Origin: Cohnella rhizosphaerae
GTDB lineage: Bacteria > Bacillota > Bacilli > Paenibacillales > Paenibacillaceae
Direction: 5' to 3'
DNA length: 64,000 nucleotides
NCBI RefSeq assembly: GCF_029525575.1
Contig: NZ_JAPDIA010000002.1
Location: forward strand, 186,001-250,000
Part shown: piece after piece, positions 12,091 through 21,478 of the stretch
Layout of the letters: every line of letters begins with the position of its first letter
Numbering within the stretch: the stretch's first letter is position 1
Notes under the pieces: generated by a model
Databases searched by the model: none
What the model was told of the DNA's origin: nothing
The model's input: the letters and a program-made list of their open reading frames with translations, nothing else
Translations under genes and position numbers: made by a program

Positions 12091-13125
12091 ATGAAGGATC
12101 GGTTGGAGGCGCTGCGCGTCGAAGCGCTGGCGCAGTTGCAGGAGGTGGCCGACGCCGGCCGCCTGAACGACCTGCGCGTGCATTATCTGGGCAAAAAAGG
12201 CCAGCTCACGGAGATTCTCCGGGGGATGGGCGGACTGAGCGCCGAGGAACGGCCGGTGATCGGGCAGGTGGCCAACGACGTTCGCGCCGCCATCGAGGCC
12301 GTGCTGGCCGACAAGCAAGCCGCCTTCGACCGCGCCGAGACGGCGCGCAGGCTCGCTGCGGAGACGATCGACGTCACGCTGCCCGGCAGGAGCGTGGCGG
12401 CAGGCAGCGTCCATCCGCTGACCAAGGTGACGCAGGAGATCGAAGACATTTTTCTCGGCATGGGCTATACGATCGCGGAAGGGCCCGAGGTCGAGACCGA
12501 CTATTTCAACTTCGAGGCGCTGAACCTGCCGAAGGATCACCCGGCGCGGGACATGCAGGATTCCTTTTATATCACGGACGAGATTTTGCTGCGCACGCAT
12601 ACATCTCCCGTACAGATCCGCGCGATGAAAAACGCGGACGGCGCGACGCCGCTCAAGGTCATCTGCCCGGGCCGCGTCTATCGACGCGACGACGACGACG
12701 CGACGCATTCGTTCATGTTCCACCAGATCGAAGGGCTGGTCGTCGGCCCCGACATCCGCATGAGCGACCTGAAGGGCACGCTGCTCCAGTTCGTCCAGGC
12801 CATGTACGGCCCGCAGGTGCAGATTCGCCTTCGTCCGAGCTTCTTCCCGTTCACCGAGCCGAGCGCCGAGGTCGACGTCACGTGCACGCAGTGCGGCGGA
12901 CAGGGCTGCCGGATGTGCAAGCATTCGGGCTGGATCGAGATTCTCGGCTGCGGCATGGTCCATCCGAAGGTGCTCGAGCACGGCGGCTTCGATCCGGAGA
13001 AGGTGTCGGGCTTCGCCTTCGGGATGGGCGTCGAGCGCATCGCGCTGCTGAAGTACGACATCGACGATATTCGTCACTTCTATAACAACGATCTGAGATT
13101 CCTCGGGCAGTTCGCCCGCATGTGA
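12091..13125 (+). CDS. pheS: Phenylalanyl-tRNA synthetase alpha subunit
   Basis: 344 aa, class II synthetase alpha subunit. ATG 12091 follows gaaggagag and ends the T-box leader; the frame is open further upstream, but only through leader RNA. The N-terminal coiled region is followed by the catalytic core: [34 protein letters not shown], and motif 2 around [17 protein letters not shown]. The zinc-like cysteine cluster is [12 protein letters not shown], and motif 3 is [16 protein letters not shown]. It works as an alpha2-beta2 enzyme with PheT, encoded 53 bp downstream, to charge tRNA-Phe. Confidence 0.97.
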   Translation: MKDRLEALRVEALAQLQEVADAGRLNDLRVHYLGKKGQLTEILRGMGGLSAEERPVIGQVANDVRAAIEAVLADKQAAFDRAETARRLAAETIDVTLPGRSVAAGSVHPLTKVTQEIEDIFLGMGYTIAEGPEVETDYFNFEALNLPKDHPARDMQDSFYITDEILLRTHTSPVQIRAMKNADGATPLKVICPGRVYRRDDDDATHSFMFHQIEGLVVGPDIRMSDLKGTLLQFVQAMYGPQVQIRLRPSFFPFTEPSAEVDVTCTQCGGQGCRMCKHSGWIEILGCGMVHPKVLEHGGFDPEKVSGFAFGMGVERIALLKYDIDDIRHFYNNDLRFLGQFARM

Positions 13126-13178
13126 CGGCCAAGGCCGGTAGATTAGCGAAGGTGGAAAAGGAAGGAGCGGTATAACGC

Positions 13179-15632
13179 GTGAACGTATCCTATCAATGGT
13201 TAAGCGAATATATCGATCTCGGCGGCATCGAGCCGCAGGAGCTCGCCGAACTGCTCACGAGAGGCGGCATCGAGATCGACGGCGTCGTCTCGCGCAATGC
13301 GGGCGTCACGAACACGGTCGTCGGCTATGTATTGGAAAAGGAAAAGCACCCGGACGCGGACAAGCTGAACGTGTGCAAAATCGATGCGGGCACCGGCGAA
13401 ACGCTGCAAATCGTCTGCGGCGCGCCGAACGTCGCCGCCGGGCAGAAGGTGCCGGTCGCGCTCGTCGGCGCGAAGCTGCCGGGCGATCTGCAGATCAAGC
13501 GCGCCAAGCTGCGCGGCGTCGAATCGCAGGGCATGATCTGCTCCGCCAGGGAGCTCGGCATCAACGACAAGCTGCTGCCGAAGGAGCTGCAGGAGGGCAT
13601 CCTCGTGCTGCCAGCGGATACGGCGGTGGGCACGGATATCGCCGACCTGCTCGGCCTGAACGATTCGGTGCTGGAGCTCGATCTGACGCCCAACCGTTCG
13701 GACTGCCTGAGCTTGCTGGGCGTCGCCTACGAGACCGCCGCGCTGACCGGCCGGCCGCTCGCGCTGCCGGAGCCGGACAAGGCGCTGCTCCCGTCGGCGG
13801 ACAAGACGGCGGATGCGATCGCGGTCGCCATCGAATCGGCGGAGGCTTGCAGCCACTACGCGATGCGCGTCGTGAAGGGCGTCAAGATCGGTCCTTCCCC
13901 GCTTTGGCTGCAAAACCGGTTGATCGCCGCCGGCATCCGGCCGATCAGCAACGTCGTCGACGTCACCAACTTCGTCATGCTGGAGTACGGACAGCCGCTG
14001 CACGCGTTCGATGCGGCCAAGGTCAAGGGCGCCGTCCGCGTTCGTTTCGCCCGCGAAGGCGAGACGCTGGTCACGCTTGACGGTCAGGCGCGCAAGCTCG
14101 AGCCGCATATGCCGGTCATCGCCGACGACGAGCGCGCCATCGCGCTCGCCGGCGTCATGGGCGGCCTCGATACCGAAGTGACGCCGGACACGGTCGACAT
14201 CCTGCTCGAATCCGCCAGGTTCGCCGGCGCCCCGGTTCGCAAGACGTCGCGCCAGCTGGGCCTGCGATCCGAGGCATCGGCCCGCTTCGAGAAAGGCGTC
14301 GACCCCGAGCGCGTGCGCGGCGCGCTGGACCGCGCGGCTTCGCTGATCGCGCAGACGGCGGGCGGACGGGTGACCGACGGCGTCGCAGAGGTGCGTCTCG
14401 CCTCGCCGGAGCCTGCCGTCATCGAGCTGTCGCTCGACCGGATCAACCGGATGCTGGGCACGTCGCTGTCCGCGCTCGAAGCGAAGACGATCTGGTCGCG
14501 GCTCCAGTTCGCCGCAGAGCCTGCGGGCGAAGGCGCATGGCGGATCACCGTGCCCTCGCGCCGCGGCGATATCACCCGCGGGGTAGACCTGATCGAGGAG
14601 GTCGCTCGTCTCAACGGCTACGACCGCATCCCGACGACCCGCATCGAAGGACCGACGACGACGGGCGCGCTCACCAAGCCCCAGGCGATCCGCAGAGAGC
14701 TTCGCAAGCTGCTGTCCGAAGCGGGACTCAGCGAGGCCGTGACCTACTCCGTCACCTCGTCCGGCAGGGCCGCGCTGTTCCCCGAGCTGTCCGGGGCTGC
14801 CGAAGGCATGCGGCCGATCGGTTTGGCGATGCCGATGAGCGAGGAGCGCAGCGCGCTGCGCGCGACGCTGCTGCCGAATCTGCTCGAGGCCGCCGCCTAC
14901 AACAAGTCCCGCCGCAACGCGAGCGCCGCGGTATTCGAGATCGCGAGCGTGTACCATTCTGCGGAAGAGAAGCTGACGACACTGCCCGCGGAGCACCCGA
15001 GGCTCGCCTTTTTGCTGACGGGCAACCGAATCGGGGCAGGCTGGAACCAGACGGCGACCGCCTACGACTTCTACGATGCGAAAGGCATCGTCGAGAAGCT
15101 GCTGGCGAGGCTCGGCCTGGCCGGCGCGGTCCGCTTCGAGCAGGCGCAGCCCGGGGATTTCCATCCGGGCCGCACGGCGGCGTTGAAGCTGGCGACCGCG
15201 TCCGGCGAAGAGATTATCGGCTATGTCGGGCAGCTGCATCCGGAGCTCCAACGCGAGTTCGACCTGGGCGACGCCTATGCCGCCGAGATCGAGTTGAAGC
15301 CGCTGTACGAAGCTGCGGATTCCCGAATCGTATACAGCACGCTGCCGCGGTTCCCGTCCGCCGAGCGGGACTTGGCCGTCGTCGTCGACGGATCGGTGCC
15401 GGGCGCGTCCCTGGTCGAAGCCGCGCGGCAGGCGGCGGGCGAGTGGCTCGAGTCCGTCCGCGTGTTCGACGTCTATGCGGGCGAGCGTCTCGGCGCAGGC
15501 AAAAAGAGCGTGGCGCTCTCGCTCGTCTATCGTCATCCGGACCGCACGCTGAACGACGAGGAGATCGCCGAAGCGCAGCAGTCCGTCGTGGCCCGGCTGG
15601 AACAATCTTTCAGCGCGGAGCTTCGCAAATAA
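13179..15632 (+). CDS. pheT: Phenylalanyl-tRNA synthetase beta subunit
   Basis: 817 aa, normal length. GTG 13179 follows aaaaggaaggagcgg. Domains in order: an N-terminal B1 region, an EMAP/OB-type tRNA-binding domain (about residues 40-155, including KIDAGTGETLQIVCGAPNV), the B3/4 editing domain (residues 210-380, with ISNVVDVTNFVMLEYGQPL), the B5 domain (about 410-490), a catalytic-like core, and a C-terminal ferredoxin-fold anticodon-binding domain (last 95 residues, LPRFPSAERDLAVVVD). No frame break in 2.4 kb. It forms an operon with pheS. Confidence 0.97.
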   Translation: MNVSYQWLSEYIDLGGIEPQELAELLTRGGIEIDGVVSRNAGVTNTVVGYVLEKEKHPDADKLNVCKIDAGTGETLQIVCGAPNVAAGQKVPVALVGAKLPGDLQIKRAKLRGVESQGMICSARELGINDKLLPKELQEGILVLPADTAVGTDIADLLGLNDSVLELDLTPNRSDCLSLLGVAYETAALTGRPLALPEPDKALLPSADKTADAIAVAIESAEACSHYAMRVVKGVKIGPSPLWLQNRLIAAGIRPISNVVDVTNFVMLEYGQPLHAFDAAKVKGAVRVRFAREGETLVTLDGQARKLEPHMPVIADDERAIALAGVMGGLDTEVTPDTVDILLESARFAGAPVRKTSRQLGLRSEASARFEKGVDPERVRGALDRAASLIAQTAGGRVTDGVAEVRLASPEPAVIELSLDRINRMLGTSLSALEAKTIWSRLQFAAEPAGEGAWRITVPSRRGDITRGVDLIEEVARLNGYDRIPTTRIEGPTTTGALTKPQAIRRELRKLLSEAGLSEAVTYSVTSSGRAALFPELSGAAEGMRPIGLAMPMSEERSALRATLLPNLLEAAAYNKSRRNASAAVFEIASVYHSAEEKLTTLPAEHPRLAFLLTGNRIGAGWNQTATAYDFYDAKGIVEKLLARLGLAGAVRFEQAQPGDFHPGRTAALKLATASGEEIIGYVGQLHPELQREFDLGDAYAAEIELKPLYEAADSRIVYSTLPRFPSAERDLAVVVDGSVPGASLVEAARQAAGEWLESVRVFDVYAGERLGAGKKSVALSLVYRHPDRTLNDEEIAEAQQSVVARLEQSFSAELRK

Positions 15633-15735
15633 GCAGGAAACGGCGCAAAGCGCAGCGAATACATCAGAACGCGAATAGCGGGCTGATCGACGTTCGCTGC
15701 GATTTTGCTTAAGTTGGAACGTGGGAGGAATAACC

Positions 15736-18700
15736 GTGAATGCTGACGACAAGACACGCGTAACGGTTGACATATACGGCACGCAATACACGTTGACCGG
15801 ACATACCAGCAGCGAATACATGAAGCGGGTAGCGCTGCTCGTGAGCGATCAGATGCACAAGATCGCGAGCGGCTCGCCTCGGCTCGATCTGGCGAGGCTC
15901 GGCGTGCTCGCTTCGGTTAACATGGCCGACGAGCTCATGCGCATCCGCCGGGAAAACGAGCGCCTCCTTCACGAGGAAATCGAACGCAAGCGGCTGTCCG
16001 CCGAGATCGAGACGCTGTTGGCCGACTGGGACAAGCACAAGGCCGAGAGCGCCGCGGCGCTTGCGGATGCGGAACGGGATTTCGCCGAGCGGCAGGCCGA
16101 TCTCAAGCAAAGATCCGAGGAGGCCGTCGCGGAAGCGACGGCCAAGGCGGGCGAGGAGCGCGAACGCCTGCGCAGCGTCCATCAAGCCGAGCTCGACCGG
16201 ATCATGGCCGACCACGCGGCCGAGACCGAGCTTTATGCCGAAGAGGCCGAATCGCTTCGGGCGGCGCATGCGTCGGAGCTTGAACGTCGTACGTCAAGCC
16301 ATGAGGCGGAGCTCGCGAGCTTGAAGTCCGCGCAGCGCGGCGAGCTTGAGCGTCTAGAAGCCGCGCACGCGTCGGCGCTTGCGAGGGTCCAGGCGGCGCA
16401 TGCGGAGGAACTGGAGCAGGCGACCGCGTCGCTGCGCGCCGAGGCGGATGCCGCAGAAGCGCGTCACGCGGCCGAGCTTGAAAGCGTCGTCTCGGATCAT
16501 GCCGCCGAGCTGGATCGACTTCGGGCCGACCACGCGGCCGAGGCCGAGCTGTTCGCGGAGGAGAACGATTCCCTCAGGCAGGCGCATGCTTCGGCGCTGT
16601 CCGAACTTCAATCCGCGCATGCGGAGGAGCTCGGACGCATCCGCGCGGCGCAAGAAGCCGAACTTGAGCGGACTCGGGCGAAACTCGAGGCGGAGCTTCG
16701 CGACGAACGCGTCTCGCGCGCCGAAGAGCTGGAATCGCTGCGCGCTGCGCATGCGGCCGAGCTCGTGACGCTGAATAGCGGGCACGAGCGGACCTTGGCC
16801 GAGCGGACGGAGCGGCACGACGAAGCGCTGCGCACGATGCGTCAAGGCTACGAGGACGAGCTGGCGCTGCTGCTGGAGGGCAAGCAGGAGGAACTGCAGC
16901 AGTTGACGCTGACGCTGGAGACCGCGCTGCGGGAACGCGAAGAGATTCGCGCGCGCATGCAGGATGCGCTGGATGCGGCGCTTAGCGAGGCCGAGGAACG
17001 CGTCGGATCGCTCCAAGCGCGTCACGCCGCGGAGCTGGCCGGCCTCGAGGCGCGCCAGGCCGAAGAGCGAGAGCGCGCCGAAGCGGCGCGCGCCTCCGAG
17101 CTTGCGGCGCTTAAGGCCGCCCATTCGGACGATCTGGAGCGACTCTCCGCCGGACATGGCGACGAGCTCGAGGAGCTCAGGCTGGAGCTCGCGCTTGAGC
17201 GCGAAGCCCGCGAGACGGAAGGCGCCGCGGCCGGCGCGAAGCTGGCCGAAGCGCTGGAGCGCGCGACGGCCGAACGCGAAGCCGCGGTCGCCAAGCTTCG
17301 CGCCGAGCATGCCGAACAGCTCGATCGCGCGCGCGCGGCGAGCCGGGACGAAGCCGCGCGCCTGCAGGCCGCGCACCAAGCGGAGCTGGAGACGCTGAAG
17401 GGCGAGAGCCTGGACGCGCTCGAAGCCGTCAAGAGCGAGAGCAGGGACGCGCTGGAGGCGGCGAAGGCCGAACTGGGCGGCGAACTCGAAGCCGCCAGGG
17501 CGACGGTGGAGCGGCTGCATGCGCAGCTGGCCGAGCAGATGTCGGCAGCCAGGCAGGCGGTGGCGGCGGCGGAAGCCGGCTTCGACGAGGAGCGCCGCGC
17601 GCTGGCCGAGCGCCTGGAGGCATCCGCGAAGGAGGCGGAGGCCGCCAGGCAGGCGGAGGAAGCGGCGAAGCAGGAAGCGGATGCGTCGAAGCAGGATGCG
17701 GAGTCGGCGAGGCGGCGGATCGAGGCCGAAGCGCAGCGGTTTGCGGCGGAGCGCGAGCAATCGGCTGCGCAGACGGAGCGCCAACTGGCAGAAGCCGAGG
17801 CGCGTCTGGAGGCGCGTTTGCGAGAGGCGGACGAGGCGGCGGAACGGCGTCTTGCGGAAGCGAGGGCGGAGGCCGCGGCCGAACGCGCCGCCGCCGCGAA
17901 GGAGGCGGCGGCGCCGCTTGAAGCCGAGCTTGCCGCGGCGCGCGGCGCCGCGGACGACGCGCGTCTGGAGCTGGAGCTGCAGCTGGAAGAAAACGCCGAG
18001 GCGCTGACGCGTCTGCGCGCGGCTCAGGCAGAGGAGCTGGCGAGCCTTCGCGAAGCGCAAAGCGAGGAGCTGGCGAAGCTGCGCGCGGCGCGGGACGAGG
18101 AATCGGCGCGCCTTGCCGCCGAACGCGAGGCAGCCGTGAAGGAAGCGGTAGCGCCGCTTGAAGCCGAGCTGGCAGCGGCGCGCAGCGCTGCGGACGAAGC
18201 GCGTCTTGCGCTGGAGCTGCAGCGCGAAGAAAGCGCCGAGGCGCTGGCAAGCCTGCGCGCGGCGCAGGACGAAGAGCTGTCGAAGCTTCGCGCGGCGCAG
18301 GACGAAGAGCTGTCGAAGCTTCGCGCACAGCGGGCTGACGAGCTGTCTCGCCTTGAAGTCCGGCGCGAGGCGGCGCTGAAGGAGGCCGTAACGCCGCTCG
18401 AGGCCGAGCTTGCCGCCGCGCGCAATGCGCTGGACGACGCGCGTCTGGAGCTGGAGCTGCAGCGCGAAGAGAGCGGCGAGGAGCTGGCGCGGCTGGTCGC
18501 CGCGCAACGCGAGGAATTGACGCGTTTGCAGGCGGCCAAGGACGAAGAGCTGTCGAAGCTTCGTGCAGCGCAAGCCGAACAATTGTCGAGGCTTGCCGCA
18601 GAACGCGAGGCCGCGCTCAAGGAGGCGTCCGCGCCGCTCGAGGCCGAGCTTGCCGCCGCGCGCAGCGCCGCGGACGAAGCGCGTCTTGCTTTGGAGCTCC

Positions 18701-19716
18701 AGCGCGAAGAGAGCGGTGAAGAGCTGGCGAGACTGGTTGCGGCGCAGCGCGACGAACTGACGCGCCTGCAAGCCGCAAGGGACGAGGCGCTGTCGAGCCT
18801 TCGCGCGGCGCAAGCGGAGGAACTGTCCGCCTTGCGCGAAGCGCAGGCCGAAGAGCAAGCGCGGCTCCGTGCCGCGCACGAGGAAGCGCAGCGCCGAGCC
18901 GTGGCCGAGGCCGAAGCCGGCGCTGCGACCGGCCGTCAATCGCTCGAGGAGGAGCTGCGCGTGACGCAGGAACTGTACGAGGCCGAGCTGAAGCAGGCGC
19001 TCGACAGCCGCGACGCCGCCCAGGCAGACGCCGAGGCAGCCCGCGAAGCGCACGACCAGTTCCAGGCCCGCTGGTCCGAGCGAGAGCGCGAATGGCAGGC
19101 GCAGCGCGCCAAGCTCGAAGACGAAGCGCAATCGCTGCGAGCCTCCGCGGAGCAGCGGCTTCAGGCCGCCGCGGCGCGGGAAACGGAGCTGGCGGAGGCG
19201 GAAAAGGCGGCAACCGAGCGCCTGCGCGACGAAGCCGACGCGCGCGAAGCCGCGGAGCGCGAGGCGAACCGGCTGAAGGAACTGGCGGACGAGCTCGCGG
19301 AGCGCGAGCAGATCGCTGCGGATTCGATCCGGCAGCTTCAGCGGCGGGCACAGGAGGCGGCGCGGGAACGCGATGCCGCCGCCGAGCGTCTCGAGGCGCT
19401 CGAGAGCAAGCTTCGCCAGACCGCCGGCGAGCAGCAGCGCGAACGGGAATCGCTGCTACGGGCCGACGAGGAGCTTAAGTATGCCCGCGAGCAGGCAGCT
19501 GCCGCAGTCGCGCTCCAGGCCGAACGCGACGCGCTGGCGCAGCAGCTTCAGGCTGTCGCCGAAGCCGAGCCGGACCCGGCCGACGGCGCGGAGACGAAGC
19601 GGCTGACGCAGGAACTCGAGCGCATACGCGGCGAGCACGAGGCGCTTAAGGTCGAGTATCACAAGCTGCAGATCGAATACAACGAGTGGATCGATATGCT
19701 CGAAGAACATACGTAA
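15736..19716 (+). CDS. zapA: Giant ZapA-domain coiled-coil protein
   Basis: About 1,326 aa; GTG 15736 has GGGAGG 8 nt upstream. Residues 1-85 are a typical ZapA domain: TRVTVDIYGTQYTLTG, a helix containing EYMKRVALLVSDQM, then DLARLGVLASVNMADELMRI. ZapA binds and crosslinks FtsZ at the division site, and family members are usually 80-110 aa. The remaining 1,240 residues are uninterrupted Ala/Glu/Arg/Leu coiled coil without membrane segments. The first part shows 11-residue units (LRAAHASELER, LKSAQRGELER, LEAAHASALAR). The middle has four tandem 80-residue repeats (240 bp exact, starting near 17911, 18151, 18391 and 18631) opening with PLEAELAAAR. The position after pheT matches zapA in Bacillales. 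The rod is predicted at about 185 nm; its role is unknown. Confidence 0.88.
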   Translation: MNADDKTRVTVDIYGTQYTLTGHTSSEYMKRVALLVSDQMHKIASGSPRLDLARLGVLASVNMADELMRIRRENERLLHEEIERKRLSAEIETLLADWDKHKAESAAALADAERDFAERQADLKQRSEEAVAEATAKAGEERERLRSVHQAELDRIMADHAAETELYAEEAESLRAAHASELERRTSSHEAELASLKSAQRGELERLEAAHASALARVQAAHAEELEQATASLRAEADAAEARHAAELESVVSDHAAELDRLRADHAAEAELFAEENDSLRQAHASALSELQSAHAEELGRIRAAQEAELERTRAKLEAELRDERVSRAEELESLRAAHAAELVTLNSGHERTLAERTERHDEALRTMRQGYEDELALLLEGKQEELQQLTLTLETALREREEIRARMQDALDAALSEAEERVGSLQARHAAELAGLEARQAEERERAEAARASELAALKAAHSDDLERLSAGHGDELEELRLELALEREARETEGAAAGAKLAEALERATAEREAAVAKLRAEHAEQLDRARAASRDEAARLQAAHQAELETLKGESLDALEAVKSESRDALEAAKAELGGELEAARATVERLHAQLAEQMSAARQAVAAAEAGFDEERRALAERLEASAKEAEAARQAEEAAKQEADASKQDAESARRRIEAEAQRFAAEREQSAAQTERQLAEAEARLEARLREADEAAERRLAEARAEAAAERAAAAKEAAAPLEAELAAARGAADDARLELELQLEENAEALTRLRAAQAEELASLREAQSEELAKLRAARDEESARLAAEREAAVKEAVAPLEAELAAARSAADEARLALELQREESAEALASLRAAQDEELSKLRAAQDEELSKLRAQRADELSRLEVRREAALKEAVTPLEAELAAARNALDDARLELELQREESGEELARLVAAQREELTRLQAAKDEELSKLRAAQAEQLSRLAAEREAALKEASAPLEAELAAARSAADEARLALELQREESGEELARLVAAQRDELTRLQAARDEALSSLRAAQAEELSALREAQAEEQARLRAAHEEAQRRAVAEAEAGAATGRQSLEEELRVTQELYEAELKQALDSRDAAQADAEAAREAHDQFQARWSEREREWQAQRAKLEDEAQSLRASAEQRLQAAAARETELAEAEKAATERLRDEADAREAAEREANRLKELADELAEREQIAADSIRQLQRRAQEAARERDAAAERLEALESKLRQTAGEQQRERESLLRADEELKYAREQAAAAVALQAERDALAQQLQAVAEAEPDPADGAETKRLTQELERIRGEHEALKVEYHKLQIEYNEWIDMLEEHT
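17911..18870 (+). repeat. Four in-frame 240-bp repeats inside the ZapA-domain gene
   Basis: The segment encoding PLEAELAAAR recurs at exact 240-bp spacing (near 17911, 18151, 18391, 18631). Each unit encodes 80 residues continuing with ARLxLELQ and a run of LRAAQxEEL-like hendecads. Copies three and four are the most alike (both contain EESGEELARLVAAQR), suggesting recent duplication. Confidence 0.88.
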
Positions 19717-19758
19717 AGCTCGCCGGCGCATCGATGTCCGAAGCGCCCGCGAACGTAA

Positions 19759-19806
19759 ATCGCCCCTCCGAACGGATCAGATCCGGACGGAGGGGCGATT
19801 TTTTTT
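19759..19806. terminator. Terminator after the ZapA-domain gene
   Basis: atcgcccctccg (19759-19770) pairs with cggaggggcgat (19788-19799). An inner stem cggatc/gatccg caps it, and a run of eight T follows. The A-rich left flank is weak for the convergent cupredoxin gene, so it mainly serves the plus strand. Confidence 0.88.
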
Positions 19807-19813
19807 ATTCTGC

Positions 19814-20183
19814 TTATTCTACGATCAGCTTGGCCTTCATTTTCAAATGCCCTTCTCCGCATACGATGCTGCATTTGATCGTATAGGTGCCGGCCGCCAG
19901 CGTCGCGACCTTGGATTTTTTTGCCGTTGCTCAACTTGACGCCCGCCTTTTCGATCTCGATGCCGTGCGCGCCCTGCTCGTTTTCGAGCGTGTAGCGAAT
20001 CGGCGTATCCTTCGGCACCTTGTACTCGGCCTGGTCGAACTGCCAGTTGGTGGCGCGGATGATCAAATCCTGCGAAGCGACGGCCGTCTCCTGCCCCGCG
20101 TTTTCGTCGTTTTTGGCGCCGCAAGCGGCGAGCGCGCCCGTCAGCGCGAGCGCGACCAAGGCGGCGGCTATTTTTTTGCGCAT
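19814..20183 (-). CDS. CuA-type cupredoxin lipoprotein (frame interrupted)
   Basis: The N-terminus has a lipoprotein signal ending in the lipobox LAAC (GALAACGAKNDENAG), so the protein is membrane-tethered outside the cell. The body starts LIIRATNWQFDQAEYKVPKD, a cupredoxin beta-sheet pattern, and includes GAHGIEIEKAGVKL. A T7 run on the plus strand (19916-19922) breaks the frame; dropping one base gives SNGKKSKVATLAAGTYTIKC and then CSIVCGEGHLKM. That spacing, C-x3-C-x3-H-x2-M, together with the earlier His, is the binuclear CuA site of cytochrome c oxidase subunit II, here without any oxidase or transmembrane hairpin. Corrected length is about 122 aa. It may carry electrons or copper to an oxidase. 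Confidence 0.84.
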
Positions 20184-20343
20184 ATGTATTCCCCCATCCC
20201 ATGATTGCCGGGTATGAGCGGGTCATGCCCAGACTTTTCTATATTAGCATATCCTGTCGCCAGGATAAAAACGGAAAGGTCCGCCCCGCTTCGCTCCTAA
20301 AGGGCATGTCCGAAATCGGCATGGCCAACGTCCGAAACGGGCA

Positions 20344-20396
20344 TGGTCAAAGTCGGGCGCGTCCCCTATAATGTGTGATAACGATTCTCATTTTCA
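20344..20396 (+). promoter_or_regulatory. Promoter with Fur box ahead of the siderophore-binding gene
   Basis: tggtca (20344-20349), a 17-bp spacer and TATAAT (20367-20372). Overlapping the start region is tgataacgattctcatttt (from 20376), close to the Fur inverted-repeat consensus. Iron-dependent repression of the next gene is therefore likely. Confidence 0.78.
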
Positions 20397-20414
20397 CATA
20401 AGGGGCGTTATCGA

Positions 20415-21410
20415 ATGTTTGCAAGTACGAAGAAATGGCGGCCGGCCATCGTAATCATGTTCGCGTTCATGCTGCTGGCGGGCTGCGGAAGCGAATCCGA
20501 TGCGGGAACCAAGAACGAAGCTTCGAAAACGGCAGGTTCGTCTCCGGCCGCCGGCGAGGCCGAAACGATCGTATACAAAGACGCGCTGGATAGAGAAGTC
20601 ACGATTCCGGCGCATCCGCAGCGGATCGTTACGACGCAATATTTGTCCGAGCTGCTGGCGATTGGCGTCAAGCCGATCGGCGTCGTGACGCATATGCTCA
20701 CCGGGTCCGTATCGGCGAAGGAAGAGCTCGAAGGCATCGAAGATATCGGCCCCGCCAACAATATCAATCTTGAAAAGACGCTCGAACTGCGGCCGGACCT
20801 TATCATCGCCGCGGACTGGGATAAGGATCAGCTGGACAAGCTGCAGGCGATCGCCCCGACGGTCGTGGTAGCCTGGGAAGGGAAGGACGCCTTCGCGCAC
20901 CTGGACCAAGTCGCCGCCTTGCTCGACAAGACCGAGATAGCCAAGGATTGGAGAAAAGCATTCGACAAAAAAGCCGCCGCCGCTTCGGAAAAACTGAAGG
21001 CGTTCGTCAAGCCCGGCGAAACGTTCGGTGTCGTCGTCATCGGCGGCTACGAAAAAGGACAGCTGAGAGTTTACGGTCCCGGCAACGTCGGCTATACGTT
21101 ATTCGACGTGCTCGGCTTTCCGATGACGGACGTCGTCAAGCGGGAATGGGACAAGGGCGGACATGAATTGGGCATTCGGCTTTCATTGGAGAAGCTGCCC
21201 GAATTCGCTTCGGCCGATCGTCTTTTCCTCGTCAAATTCGACAACGATCCGGATTTTACGGACGAAGTGATGAACAGCGCGCTGTGGAAAAAGCTGCCGG
21301 CCGTTCAAAGCGGTCATGTTTACGAGGTAAGCGATACGCTATGGTTTTCCTATAACGCGCTGTCCTTCGACAAGCAGCTGGACGATGCGGTTCGTCTGCT
21401 TGCCGAATAA
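20415..21410 (+). CDS. Iron-siderophore ABC transporter substrate-binding lipoprotein
   Basis: 331 aa. A signal peptide with lipobox LLAGC (MLLAGCGSESDAG) anchors it to the outer face of the membrane. The mature part is a class III (FhuD/FeuA-like) binding protein: IVYKDALDREVTIPAHPQRIV at the start of the first lobe, ELRPDLIIAADWDKDQLDKL, then a long linking helix and the second lobe. No permease or ATPase genes are adjacent, so it must use a transporter encoded elsewhere. It is preceded by a Fur box and followed by an AraC-type regulator resembling Btr, which supports iron-siderophore uptake. The exact ligand cannot be told from sequence. Confidence 0.9.
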   Translation: MFASTKKWRPAIVIMFAFMLLAGCGSESDAGTKNEASKTAGSSPAAGEAETIVYKDALDREVTIPAHPQRIVTTQYLSELLAIGVKPIGVVTHMLTGSVSAKEELEGIEDIGPANNINLEKTLELRPDLIIAADWDKDQLDKLQAIAPTVVVAWEGKDAFAHLDQVAALLDKTEIAKDWRKAFDKKAAAASEKLKAFVKPGETFGVVVIGGYEKGQLRVYGPGNVGYTLFDVLGFPMTDVVKREWDKGGHELGIRLSLEKLPEFASADRLFLVKFDNDPDFTDEVMNSALWKKLPAVQSGHVYEVSDTLWFSYNALSFDKQLDDAVRLLAE

Positions 21411-21478
21411 TCCAATAGAAGACGAAGATCGTTCCCCCCCCTCGGGAAGGATCTTCCTGCATGTCGGGAGGTGAGGTC

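Noticed and set aside
13200..15821. Minus-strand open frame of 873 codons antisense to pheT
   Set aside because: pheT is complete and recognisable on the plus strand; long antisense frames are common at this GC content.
16354..19131. Minus-strand open frame of 925 codons antisense to the ZapA-domain gene
   Set aside because: A shadow of GC-rich, repetitive coiled-coil codons; no family signature, and the plus strand has a clear ZapA domain and start.
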